DNA of 64,000 nt from Linnemannia elongata (taxonomy: Eukaryota; Mortierellomycota; Mortierellomycetes; Mortierellales; Mortierellaceae). Positions 48,058 to 57,768 of the stretch are shown here, in pieces (position 1 is the stretch's first letter; each line of letters opens with the position of its first letter). The translations under genes and the position numbers were made by a program. The notes under the pieces were generated by a model. That model worked only from the letters and a program-made list of their open reading frames with translations. It was not told the origin of the DNA and ran no database searches. The DNA lies in contig JAXBDG010000023.1 in assembly GCA_036320915.1 (NCBI GenBank), forward strand, positions 62,001-126,000, given 5' to 3'.

Positions 48058-48483
48058 CAGAAGAAGGGTGAAAAGTGGTATGTCTGGAGTGTGATTTGAG
48101 GTGAGCGAACTTCATATCTGAATGTGGATGGTATTTATACATTTCTTGCACAAAGAAACCGCAGGGTTTGCCTCCTGCTCTCCATTGTAAAGAAACTTGT
48201 TTGGAAGTGGATGATAACGCTCCCTATCATCCCATCATCCCGTTGCGTCTCATCTGGTGATTGGCTGGTATGGATGACGTGACTCTGTCATCCCATCATC
48301 CCATCATCCCAACATTCATACCGTTAGTACTATCTCCCTGGTGATTGGTTGATGGGGATGAAGTGACTCTATCATCCCATCATCCTGTCCCACTCCCTAT
48401 TATGTTGCTCTTTGCCCCTGATAGACCCGCAGATAAATATCCTAACTATTTCCCTGTCTGTCCTCATCCCCCCCTCCAAAATC
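48058..48483. promoter_or_regulatory. Bidirectional promoter with ATCATCCC repeats
   Basis: These 426 bases lie between the ATPase start (leftwards) and the start at 48484 (rightwards). They contain an imperfect direct repeat of about 60-70 bases (roughly 48250-48310 and 48330-48390). Each unit has GGTGATTGG (a CCAAT box on the other strand), GGGATGAAGTGACTCT or a variant, and two or three ATCATCCC octamers. Further CATCATCCC copies occur near 48225-48242. Such clustering in a shared promoter suggests a transcription-factor array. The factor is unknown. Confidence 0.5.
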
Positions 48484-49137
48484 ATGTCCACTAAATCCCG
48501 TCCCTGTACATTTTGTTTCTGCTCAAAAGGGTATCTGAACAAAAAGAATGAGGATCGCTCTGCTCAAGAGCGAGCCCACTGTTCAAGCTACCACTCTACT
48601 GAGCTAACAGATCTCATCTACCAAGATGTTCTGTTTCGATTCCGCCGTGATCCCCAGAGCGAGATGAAATTCAGGTGTCTTTGCGATTCTGAATTGAGCT
48701 CGACGCAAAGCCTGTTCAACCACGTCAAAGGCTCCTCCGGCAATGCCGCCAAAAAACGAAAGGTGTGCGAAAAAATTGTTGAGGTCAGCGGTATCGTTCG
48801 GACAAGTCGCAAGCCCCTCCGCGATACCAAGGACGTTGAGTCGGAACTATTCAACGCCTGGCCGATCGAGGACGCTCCCACCACTCAAGGATCGGATTGT
48901 TGCGTCCCGGTTGTATATGACCCCCAAACCCAAGAAGATGAGGCCACTCCTTGCCCCGATGACAGTCTGAAAGATGTGATGCTGGCCACTTTGAGGGCAT
49001 TGGATGAGATCAAGGAGCGGATGGCCTCTCTCGAAAGCCAACAACGGTCTAGCGAGGCGTCGATAGTTGATTTAAAGTCTCAAGTGTCCGTAATGGCGCA
49101 GGCTGTCTCGTCCTTAATCACGTCAAGGCCAAATTGA
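48484..49137 (+). CDS. Cys-rich and coiled-coil protein, unknown family
   Basis: A single exon encodes 217 residues from the first in-frame ATG (48484). The N-terminal half has PCTFCFCSKGYLNKK, an isolated AHCSSYHS, then FRCLCDSELSSTQSLFNHVK. The spacing C-x2-C-x-C ... C-x-C ... H could hold a zinc or copper site but fits no finger class I know. A basic KKRKVCEK follows and may be a nuclear signal. The C-terminal 60 residues form a predicted coiled coil (LATLRALDEIKERMASLESQ onward). It is divergently transcribed from the copper-type ATPase with a repeat-filled shared promoter. That makes a role in metal response or regulation possible, but this is inference only. Confidence 0.6.
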   Translation: MSTKSRPCTFCFCSKGYLNKKNEDRSAQERAHCSSYHSTELTDLIYQDVLFRFRRDPQSEMKFRCLCDSELSSTQSLFNHVKGSSGNAAKKRKVCEKIVEVSGIVRTSRKPLRDTKDVESELFNAWPIEDAPTTQGSDCCVPVVYDPQTQEDEATPCPDDSLKDVMLATLRALDEIKERMASLESQQRSSEASIVDLKSQVSVMAQAVSSLITSRPN

Positions 49138-49256
49138 GCTGCAATAAATAAATCGCCATTCCTCCTATGCTTCACAACACCCTCTCCATTACCTCCACCT
49201 TTGTACCTTTCTCAACCCTGTATCATCCTTTTACACTCACTCTTCTCTCCAACCTC

Positions 49257-51269
49257 ATGACTATCACCACCACCACCAAAGCATGCGACACATTCTTCTC
49301 ACTCCCAGAACTGGTCTCCACTCTCAACTCATTCCTTCTACCCCAATCCCTCATCCATCTCTCACAAACAACCCGCACCCTCCACTCAATCTGTACCCCC
49401 CTTCTCTGGGCATCCCTAGACTTCAAGAACCCTCTTCTCCTCACCAACTTCCTTCGTTCCCCAGAAGCCCAACAAGCATTCGGCACCAATATCGATTCTG
49501 TCCATGCCATTACGTGGAACCCGGATTTCTCTTGGCACTATCTAAACGCCCTTTGGGCCTACCTCAACACAATCGAGTCGTCCAAAGCCCACAAGGAAGT
49601 ATCGACCGATGCGCTGACACGCCAGCAGGGGGGGAATATGCAATACCCGCCGTCCTTCTCTCTTGTCCCACTAACGACCCCGCCATCCGAACCACCCCCC
49701 GCTCTCTTCCCTCCACTACCTCCCCTCCTGCGACTCACTCGCCTCGAGGCTCATATCTGCTTCTATGCAACGGACAACACCCTCACCGAACTCACAGGAT
49801 ACAAACATGATGAGCATTTACATCAAGTGCTTTGGCTCATCCGTCTTAACAGTAATACATTGAGACATCTTGAATTGACAGAGTTGACATTAACCAACAA
49901 CGGCGCCATCCGCGATATCGCACGGACTCTGTCGCAGTTGCACCGGCTTGAGGATTTGAGGTTGACGACGCATTCGGGTAAGGACTTTTCGCAGAGGGTG
50001 TTTGAAACCTTCTTCTTTTCTTGCCCGACGTCCTTGGTCAAGTGTCATATCGCGAACGCCCTTTATAAAGCGCGGACGCCTGCGAATTGTCTGGATCCTG
50101 TTAGAGGCCAAGACTGGGACTATGGTCAAGGACCCTTGGTACTCCGTACTACACCACTTCCTCATCTCAAGCATCTCCGCGTCCCGCCGATACCTCGTTC
50201 AAATTTGACATCCGTATTACAGTTTCTCCTTCAGCATTGCCCCCACCTCGAGAACCTCCACCTCCCCCACCTCGATGACATCGTCTACGGTCTCAAAGCC
50301 ATCATCGAATCCCTCGCCCAGCAGTGCCCCCAGCTCTCTTCCCTAACCTTCCGGTCCGGCTGTCATGGCGAGTGGCTAATGCGAATCCTGGAACTCCTCC
50401 CTCCCCAAGGCCTAAAAACCCTTTTCTGTCGACACTATCATGACTCGGCTTCTGAACGCTTGATGGCAGCTTTCTCGCGGCATTCGACTTCCCTCCGTCG
50501 GATCGAGTTGACGCACTGTTCATGCCTTGGAAGCACAGTCATCCAGAGCATATTGACGACATGCAGAACCCTAGAGATCTTTCGGGTGCACGGGCTGAGG
50601 TCATGTTTCAAAACATCCTTACTATTCCCTCACGCTATCGAACACGACTGGGTCTGCATGGGTCTGCGGGAGCTGACTCTCCCTGTATGGATCACTCAGG
50701 AAGGGCGCGATCCCAAGTACTTATATATCTACAACCACCACCACCCGAGTAAGGCAAGCTGGACAGAGCGCGATCACAGGCACTGGGAGGAGCTTGGAAA
50801 ATTCTACGCGCAGATTGGATCGTTGACGCGGCTTGAGGTCTTGAATCTTAAGGCTATTGGAGAGGGCTACTTGGAATTAACTGGGAGTCTTTCACCCTTC
50901 GAGACCTGTCTCCCTGGCCTCCTGGCTCTCGAGGATCCTACTACCACCGACGGTCAGATCGGCCACCTGTCAAAACTCACGGGACTGACAAAACTACGAG
51001 AGCTGCGGGGGTCATTCGTGTGGACGAACAAGGAGGCGGCGGCGAGAATGGGAGAGCGGGAAGTCGACTGGTTCGCTACACACCTGCCTGCACTTAGGGT
51101 TGCGACGTTTGTTGCCCGAGTGGACAAGGAGGACCAGGGTTTTACAGCAGAATCAGAATCAGGATCAAGTTGTCGTCGTATTGAAGAGCTGTGCCAGCTC
51201 TTGGAAAGCAGGAGACCTGAACTCCAGATCCGGTTCGAAGGGATGTCTTCGGAGGTGCTTGTGAGCTAG
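49257..51269 (+). CDS. F-box/LRR protein, family member B2
   Basis: A single exon encodes 670 residues from the ATG at 49257. An in-frame ATG at 49167 would add 30 residues, but homology with the other members begins at MTITTTTKACDTFFSLPELV. The F-box-like segment is FFSLPELVSTLNSFLLPQSL / IHLSQTTRTLHSICTPLLW / ASLDF. LRR-like repeats follow (LNSNTLRHLELTELTL, LHRLEDLRLTTHSG, LPHLKHLRVPPIPR, CPHLENLHLPHL). The C-terminal block is LPGLLALEDPTTTDGQIGHLS / LTGLTKLRELRGS / EREVDWFATHLPALR. Likely an SCF receptor subunit by family role. No module R precedes it. Instead the Cys-rich gene ends 119 bases upstream. Confidence 0.84.
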   Translation: MTITTTTKACDTFFSLPELVSTLNSFLLPQSLIHLSQTTRTLHSICTPLLWASLDFKNPLLLTNFLRSPEAQQAFGTNIDSVHAITWNPDFSWHYLNALWAYLNTIESSKAHKEVSTDALTRQQGGNMQYPPSFSLVPLTTPPSEPPPALFPPLPPLLRLTRLEAHICFYATDNTLTELTGYKHDEHLHQVLWLIRLNSNTLRHLELTELTLTNNGAIRDIARTLSQLHRLEDLRLTTHSGKDFSQRVFETFFFSCPTSLVKCHIANALYKARTPANCLDPVRGQDWDYGQGPLVLRTTPLPHLKHLRVPPIPRSNLTSVLQFLLQHCPHLENLHLPHLDDIVYGLKAIIESLAQQCPQLSSLTFRSGCHGEWLMRILELLPPQGLKTLFCRHYHDSASERLMAAFSRHSTSLRRIELTHCSCLGSTVIQSILTTCRTLEIFRVHGLRSCFKTSLLFPHAIEHDWVCMGLRELTLPVWITQEGRDPKYLYIYNHHHPSKASWTERDHRHWEELGKFYAQIGSLTRLEVLNLKAIGEGYLELTGSLSPFETCLPGLLALEDPTTTDGQIGHLSKLTGLTKLRELRGSFVWTNKEAAARMGEREVDWFATHLPALRVATFVARVDKEDQGFTAESESGSSCRRIEELCQLLESRRPELQIRFEGMSSEVLVS

Positions 51270-52911
51270 CAGGGTTGGAGCATAGAGGTTTGGAAAATTA
51301 TGTTGCGGAGCAAATTAAATGGCTCAAATATGCACCTTTTACCTTTCACACCTTCCACAGCCTACCTTAACCTTCCCTCTTTTCCCCACCCCTGGACATG
51401 ATATTCACTTCCCGCCCCACCTCATCGATTCTCCTCTTCTACCCATCTGTCTCCCTCGTCGTCTCATCAAGCCAACTGACTTTTCCTTCTATTTTTTATC
51501 TATATATGGATGAAGTTATTTGCACAGGGCTGTGAGACGTTATATGCACACCCTGTCGGAATAAGAAAATACTTGAAGATTTTTTGTTTTCACAGGGTGT
51601 GGCCTCTTTACCAGTAGAGGCACTGTGAGAACAAGAGACTTTTTTTTAAAAAAACAGGACTGTGTGTATGCTTCCAAGCAATCAAATTACAGTACATAGT
51701 ACTGCAATTTGAACCTACAATACACGGGTGGTACTGTAATTTGATCGCACAGTACAATTCAGTACAGTTCAGTACGTGGCTTCATGCCGTGTAACATTCA
51801 GTACCATGCACAATATGATCCCTACCCCGTGTAACCTATTAGGGCACCTAATTCCAATTCTTACTCCGTCAACCCTCTACTTCCTGAGTACTTCGTTTTT
51901 CCTCTCTTTATCATCTCTTCTACTTTATGTCCTCTTTTTCTTCTCTAATTGGTGCGCGTTTTTCTTCTTTCCCTCCTACCTTTCACAACTTTCACCTCGT
52001 TTCTTCTTCGCTTGTCAAGAGCAATTGACGACTTGATAAACAAAAATAAAGTAACAATAACATGGTCAGCGCTTCCTACGTCTTTTATGATTTCCAGATC
52101 CATCCATGCTGCTTACTCTATTATCGCGTGCATGGTACAGGTACATTGTTTCCACATTTGCAAGGCCAAACGAGACTGCGAACAACGATTTTGTTACATG
52201 GAGAAGAGAAGAGAAGAGAATAGAAGAGAGGGAAGAGAGAGAGAATTGGCAATCCATCTGGCAAAAAACCCAAACTGCCTGGAGCCAAGGGTAAAGTATA
52301 TCACCCGATCTAGATTTGTCTGTTGGTTGCTCTGTTGGCCGCACACGCGCATGGCTGCTGCCCTGACCCGTCCGCCAATCTGCCAACTGCAGAATGGGCT
52401 TCGTTACAGAGCCTCCGTGACAATAGGAGGCAGTCGATAAAGGGTAGGCTGGCGAGAATTCTCTCCATTCGCATCCAACTTACTTTCTTTCGTCCGGGTC
52501 TAGGAAGTGGATAGCAATAGTTACCCGGAACTAGACGTATCTCCTGGAAGGATGTCAGAAATGGTATGTATGTCGTTCAGCAGATGTAGAAAGTTCTATA
52601 TGTACTATTTTTTTGCGTGGCATGTAGCCAAAGTACTGAAAAATCACCTTTTACCACTTGCAGTTCATGGTGGTACTGAAAATCATGCGAAAATAAAAAA
52701 AAACAATACACATACTGAAATTGAATTGCACCTTTTTTTTCTACTTTTCATACCTTTAGGCTGGGGGAGAGGGGTCTCCAAAAGAGCGGCCCATTCAAGC
52801 GGCTATCCGCGCACACACACAACCCGGCCGCCAGAACAAATGTTAAGCTGGCCTTAGCTTAAGGAACTGAAAGAAAAAAAAAAAAAAAAAAAAGAGGTGT
52901 TGTTCTTTCGA
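51270..52911. other. Intergenic with CAGTAC clusters and poly-A
   Basis: No gene was recognised. Short CAGTAC/GTACTG motifs cluster at about 51690-51780. A poly-A run (about 20) stands at about 52874-52893, next to the rRNA fragment. In the rRNA orientation this is a T-run just past the 3' end of the rRNA, so it may be rDNA 3' flanking sequence. Confidence 0.45.
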
Positions 52912-53413
52912 ACAAATCTATAGAACAATGGGCTTAATCTCAGCAGATTATAGCAACAAGGCTACTCTGCTGCTTACAATACCCCGTTCAATTAAAGCCA
53001 TCCGCAATGGATTGGTCTCTTCCATATTTGAAATTAACATTAGGAGGAACCTCACAAAGCCTTTCCGCTCTGCAACATAACCCCACGTAGTATGATTCAA
53101 GTTCCGAGGATCTATTCGTATTCAAGTAAAAATGGCACAAGGCAGTAATCGTCGCGTTTTAGCACGGGTTCTGACTTGGAGGCGTTCAGCTATAACCCAA
53201 CGGATGATAGCCTCGGACCCCTGCCTGCCTAAGCAAGCTCAAATACCAATTTTCCGAATGAACGGTTCCTTCCATACGAAGTTCAATTACTATTGCAGCA
53301 ACATTTCATCAGTAGGGTAAAACTAACCCATCTCACGATGGTCCAAACCCCAGGTCTTATTCCCTGTTAGTGGGTAAAAAATCCAATGCTTACTGAATTC
53401 TGCTTTAGTAGAG

Positions 53414-53444
<31 letters not shown>

Positions 53445-53489
53445 TATCGTCGCTATGAACACTTGGATGCCACAAGCCAGTTATCCCAT
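52912..53489 (-). rRNA. Degenerate 3' end of large-subunit rRNA, antisense
   Basis: The minus strand carries about 578 bases of the 3' domain of nuclear 25S/28S rRNA. Recognisable blocks in rRNA order are GGCTTGTGGCATCCAAG, TTTGATCCTTCGATGTCGGC, a damaged sarcin-ricin region (GAACTTCGTATGGAAGGAAC), GCTGAACGCCTCCAAGTCAG, GGGGTATTGTAAGCAGCAGA and the terminal GAGATTAAGCCCATTGTTC. Many substitutions, including in the universally conserved sarcin-ricin loop, show it is not functional. No 5' part of the rRNA, 5.8S or 18S is present. This is an isolated rDNA pseudogene fragment. Confidence 0.9.
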
Positions 53490-53569
53490 TTACATACTCT
53501 TTCATAAAGGGAGATCTCTGCAGTATCGAATTATATTTATAACCTATAGCTACAGGCTCTCTTGCACTC

Positions 53570-54018
53570 TTTCATCAAGCATTTCTTTGATTCGAGCGCT
53601 AGCCTCTACCAATCCTGCACCGCGTGCCTTAACATACCATCCCAAAGCCTGGCTTTAATCCTTCAACATGCATTTACCATTGCGATACACGTCGCCGATA
53701 CTGAACATGGCCTCAGCAATTCCGCCATCGCTTCCTTTTAGGTACCCTTCTAGAGCCTTGCCAGAGTTCTTTTCAACACCATGGCCATTCTCATACATGT
53801 CACCAATGTTGCAAATGGCCGCAGCATATCCACCATCGCTTGCTCTGAGATATCACTCCATAGCCATGCCGTAGTCCTGCTCATCACCTGGACGAGTGCA
53901 TTACATGTCGCCGATAACGCGCAAGGCATAAGCTTGTTCAACATCGCTTGCTTTCAGATACCACTCTATAGACTTGCCATAGTCCTGCTCAAAACTTCGA
54001 CGAGTGCGGCACATGTCG
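53570..54018 (-). pseudogene. SEL1-repeat protein pseudogene
   Basis: Minus-strand translation shows about four SEL1-like (TPR-type) repeats: EQDYGKSIEWYLKASD, DEQDYGMAME-YLRASDGGYA, NIGDMYENGHGVEKNSGKAL then EGYLKGSDGGIAEAMFSIGD, and QALGWYVKARGAGLVEASAR. Three stops interrupt one otherwise open frame: in the GDMY position, at the Trp of EWY, and after KD. No start codon or complete gene surrounds it. SEL1 repeats are common in signalling proteins of early-diverging fungi. The role of the parent gene is unknown. Confidence 0.8.
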
Positions 54019-54225
54019 CCCTCTGCACATTAGTTCAAATACTTTCTCTTTCTATCAAATAAACAGCACCTTTTCTAGTCTCCTCCACTTTCCTTTAGTG
54101 CTCTAGCCTCCCTCTGTTTACCCTTATATCTCTCTTATCTCTCTTCTGTTCCTTTTTCTTGTTTGTCCAGTCATTTACACTCTCTTGCTTTATTGGAATT
54201 ACACTACTCTTGACATTTCCATCAG

Positions 54226-54528
54226 CAGCATTCAAATCGCACTATCCAACCCCTCAACCCTCCTGAGATACGGCTTATTCTTGGTGCCTATCTTAACAAG
54301 GCCGACCTTGCTGTCTGTAACCACATTTCCAAGTTCTGGAGTCCAACCTTTAGACCTTTCCTCTTCTTCTCTCTAGATTTTGGTGAGCAAGAGCGCGAGG
54401 CATCTTCTTTCGAAATAAATTGCACTTTTGCATCTGACGTCCTCGATATCTGCATCGACCCTACAAACCCACCTCAGTTCCTAGCCTTGACTTTCCCACC
54501 TGTCAAATCTATCAACTCTAACATCTGA
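54226..54528 (+). pseudogene. F-box fragment, second F-box type
   Basis: An open tract of about 95 codons with an F-box-like N-terminus, NPPEIRLILGAYLNKADLAV / CNHISKFWSPTFRPFLFFSL / DF, ends in TGA at 54526-54528. The pattern PEI..ILG.YL.K.DLA.C...SK.W...F.PFL resembles a large F-box class in early-diverging fungi and differs from the A/B family nearby. No ATG precedes it in frame and the usual LRR body is absent, so it is a truncated relic. The + strand at 54719-54988 is also open (89 codons) with an acidic Thr/Glu tail, but no family is recognised. Confidence 0.55.
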
Positions 54529-55104
54529 GCCCCATAGCACAGTCATTACTGCAAGAGTGATATTTGGGCGGAATTCTCCAACGGCACCGCATGTCTTTAA
54601 ATTCTTTCGAAATTGATGCTATCCTTCCGCCCGAATTCTGGGAAAGTTTTCTTCCTCAACCTCCGAAGACCCGAAACCGTTTCTAGTCCCTGGAACACCT
54701 TCGTTCAAACTGTATGCGATGGAAAGAGATGCCATCGCTGCTGCTGCTGGGAGCACCACGGAGGAGGAGGAGGTCACTGCTACTAGTGGCCACAACAGCT
54801 TTCAGCGTTGCTCGTGTCGACACCCTAGTCCTTCTCGAAATCGGCTGCATTGCGGCGGCGCACTTTGGGACCCACTCGGAGACATATATCACTTCCCCGA
54901 GTCCTGCGCGGGACCCTGCACAACGACTCTAACTGTCGACACTCCTATCGACCTAACAGAAGAAACAAGGGATGCTTTTAAAGAATAATAAACCTTGATA
55001 AAGCCCATTTTGGGTGCCCATTTAGTCTTGCCAGTCTCCAGACAGTCCAAAAGAAATCACTTACAGGCCAATGTCAGAACAAAGACGACGATCAGGGAGT
55101 TTAT

Positions 55105-55878
55105 TCATGAACGTTCATTATTTTTGATCCTAAAAAGCCTTCTATAAAACCGCTTCCATTTCGACACACGCTTCCTCCTCTGTTCCTCAGGCTCAACGCC
55201 ATTGCCGCATTGTGTGGTACGAGTCTTGGTGGATAGTTTGATGCCGTAGTGAGTTTCATACTCTGCTTTCAATCTGTAGAAAAGGGCGTAGAAGTCGTCG
55301 TTGTGGGAGGAGTTGATTATATGAGTCAGCTCATGTAGCATCGTGAGCACGAGGTCGTTGTGGGAGATGGGGCCTCTCCATGTCCTGAGCTTCAAGTGGA
55401 TCTCCAAGGTATGTCCCACGTTCAAACCCAAGTACTTGCTTCCAGGATCGAGTTCTTGCAACTCGTCAATATACCATCGACGTCTTCGCATGATAACCTT
55501 GACCTTCTCGACAACGCTCATCATGAGCTTGTACGACTCCTCAGAGTTCCCGCGCACGGAGACCCTACCAAAGCAATCGCGGTCGCGGATATCTTGGAGA
55601 GTCCAGATGTTTCCCCTGGGCGGCTTGTATTCCCAGCTGATGACATCGCCCCTTGCCTCCTTCACTCTAAGCTTATCGAGGGTCATTATGTTGGCCATCT
55701 TTTTTGAAATTATTGTTAAAATTGGGTCAGGAGAAGGTGGTCGTTTTCCGCCGCGGCTCTGGTGAGGGTTATAAAGGAATGATAAGAGATGTGAGTGCGG
55801 GAAGCCATTGTACTTTTTAACAGTGTGGCCGTGCGAAAATACAGTGTCCAATTCCCGGGAGTCAAAAAAAGAGTCCAT
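55105..55878 (-). CDS. WLM-domain zinc metalloprotease
   Basis: 257 residues from the ATG at 55878, or 197 from an internal ATG at 55698. The zinc site HELTHIINSSHNDDF has His182, Glu183, His186 and His192, the WLM pattern HExxHxxxxxHN of Wss1/SPRTN-like proteases that act on DNA-protein crosslinks or SUMO conjugates. Upstream blocks YKLMMSVVEKVKVIMRRRRW and DPGSKYLGLNVGHTLEIHLK / LRTWRG match the family. The C-terminus is strongly basic (RRKRVSKWKRFYRRLFRIKN), which could bind DNA. There is no evident SIM or Cdc48-binding motif, so the protein is shorter than Wss1. Substrates are not known. It sits alone between relics and is intact. Confidence 0.82.
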   Translation of the reverse strand: MDSFFDSRELDTVFSHGHTVKKYNGFPHSHLLSFLYNPHQSRGGKRPPSPDPILTIISKKMANIMTLDKLRVKEARGDVISWEYKPPRGNIWTLQDIRDRDCFGRVSVRGNSEESYKLMMSVVEKVKVIMRRRRWYIDELQELDPGSKYLGLNVGHTLEIHLKLRTWRGPISHNDLVLTMLHELTHIINSSHNDDFYALFYRLKAEYETHYGIKLSTKTRTTQCGNGVEPEEQRRKRVSKWKRFYRRLFRIKNNERS

Positions 55879-56914
55879 TTTCCAAACATTGGAGTCGACT
55901 AAGAGAGCAACTCAGCTGGAGCAAATGAATGATCGATGATCTCTGTTGATATGACGCACAGGCAAAGTGTTGAGAGGGTATACTCGAGTACTGGTCTCGG
56001 CCGTGATTTGAATCGCGGTCTAATGTGGTTTGTAGGTTTGCGTGACCATGTTGCACACTTGCGCATCTGTTAAAGACTCTCATGCATCTCGGCTCTGTCT
56101 GTTTCGTTCTTTTCCCTCCCATATTTCCATCTTTACTTTGCATTTGATTCTGCTGTTCTCACTTTGTCGAAGCAAACATTGCATATCACTCCTCAGCTTG
56201 CTTATTTAAAGCTGAAGAAAGAAAAACTGTATGGGTGTGTAAGACAACAGGGGGTTTTCTTCTTTAGTGATAACCTACCGTGTATGCAATTAATGGCTGC
56301 AGGAAGAACGGGCGGGTGAATAGATGAGAACAATGAAGGAAGAGGAGTAATTGGAAGAGAAATGGGGGATTATCGATGCGAACGATGGAAAGGATGTGGT
56401 GACGATGGTCAATGAGTGAAGAAAAGAAGGACGGGAAAGTCGAAAAGTGCAGGAAGAAGTAGAAGAAGAGAGACAGTGAATGGGCTATTAAATATTTATG
56501 AGCGAAAAGACAAGAAAAAACCCCCCATCATGAGCCCTTTGTTGATGCCTTCTTGTTGGTGCCTGGATTTCCATCCATGCATTTTGTAGCCCACGGCAAA
56601 CAGACACAAGAATAGATTCTTAAGGTGTGGTCAAAACACGCCGCGTTTTAGGCTGTAACGATCGACAGCGACACATACAACATGGCTTGTTAAGGTTTGG
56701 TCAGAACACGCCGCGTTTTTAGGCTGAGGAGAAGGGGGGTGAGCATAAGAACAGCCTTCACGACACGTTGGATGAAGGGACTGCATTGTGTTTTGGATCG
56801 TTTCTTAAAGGTAGAGGTCGCAAGACCATTAACATTCGTCTTTATTTTACAGGCACCTATTGAGGGAGCGTCAAAGGGATGCAAGGCGAGAAGCGAGCAA
56901 GATGAATCAAGAAA
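55879..56914. other. Intergenic with a duplicated 36-bp segment
   Basis: No gene was seen. Two copies of TTAAGGTGTGGTCAAAACAC-GCCGCGTTTTAGGCTG or a near variant lie at 56620-56655 and 56690-56726, both in direct orientation. See findings. Confidence 0.5.
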
Positions 56915-57060
56915 GTGGATCTGATCACACCCTCAGGTGAAGATCTTGCTAATGTAACCGACATCGCTGAATCTGAGGATGATCTTGATTCAGATGCGAA
57001 ATGAACAATCACAATCGCCTCAATCTTCTGCATCCCTGCAAAACTAAAGGTTCGAAAGGA
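56915..57060 (+). promoter_or_regulatory. Module R copy 4, upstream of F-box relics
   Basis: It begins GTGGATCTGATCACACCC, has CTTGCTAATGTAACCGACAT, TGATTCAGATGC and CTCAATCTTCTGCATCCC, and ends with GTTCGAAAGG. It precedes the relic starting at 57487 by 572 bases, further than in copies 2 and 3, probably because of inserted sequence. Confidence 0.7.
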
Positions 57061-57486
57061 GTGCTCGAAATCAATTTCTGCCATGGACACCATGGCTAGA
57101 AAACAAGCCACACACCCCCAACAAAAATGGGGCTTAGTTCAGGCACCGACCAGGAGATAGGGCCGAACGCTGACTGGCTGGGTGTAGCCACCAAAACGGC
57201 GCGACGATCAGTTGTCGTAAATATCATTTCTAGTACCACGCTACGTTTGCTGTAATCCTTTTCTTTGGAAGAGCCGCTCCGTAGGGACCGAGTTCTCCTT
57301 TTTTCTTCTCCATCTTTATTTCTTGGTGGTGTTGTGCAATGTGAGAGGGACTCACTTACGTGCAAGCCACCATGGGCAATCGCAAAAGCAAGGGAACTAC
57401 AACACTTACCCATAGGGCATCCATTTTTTTCATTCCTTCTTCAACCAACCTTCGTTCACCTACAAGCACAATCACCTACCACGCTA
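57061..57486. other. Spacer between module R copy 4 and F-box relics
   Basis: No gene was seen. If module R is a promoter, this spacer is longer than the 150-190 bases seen at copies 2 and 3 and may include an insertion. Confidence 0.35.
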
Positions 57487-57670
57487 ATGACAGCTTGTGA
57501 CACATTCTTCTCCTCTGAGAACCGATCCATCACTTTGTGGAATTCCTCGCCAAACGAGAATTCCCTCATTTCTCACAATGCCACAAGTACATTACTTCAC
57601 CACGCTCGTTGCTCAACGCCACCTGGCAACTTACCGGTCACGACGCCTCCAACGAGACAACCTGTCTGAA
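57487..57670 (+). pseudogene. F-box/LRR N-terminal relic, type B, frameshifted
   Basis: The ATG opens MTACDTFFSS, as in the intact B genes. The homology then moves to another frame: EPIHHFVEFLAKREFPHFSQ / CHKYITS and LLNATWQLTGHD align with the F-box region of B1 and B2. It ends before any LRR. Confidence 0.7.
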
Positions 57671-57768
57671 GGCGAGGGGAGCGCCTGTAAGATCTCTTAT
57701 TCTTCTCTTGACTCTTTCATCTTCTTCATCACCCTCCGACTGCCTTCCTCGCCAACACTCATCAGCAA

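Noticed and set aside
51690..51780. CAGTAC/GTACTG cluster as a regulatory array
   Set aside because: Similar short motifs occur in gene-free stretches near 4350, 4510 and 16130 with no link to a promoter, so simple-sequence drift is likelier.
52874..52911. Poly-A run as evidence for retroposition of the rRNA fragment
   Set aside because: On the rRNA strand it is a poly-T run after the 3' end, the wrong orientation for a polyadenylated copy.
53389..53489. Shared translated tail (GLWHPSVHSD...) between 38.3 kb and 53.4 kb as a common SEL1-protein C-terminus
   Set aside because: Both segments are antisense large-subunit rRNA, so the shared peptide is an artefact.
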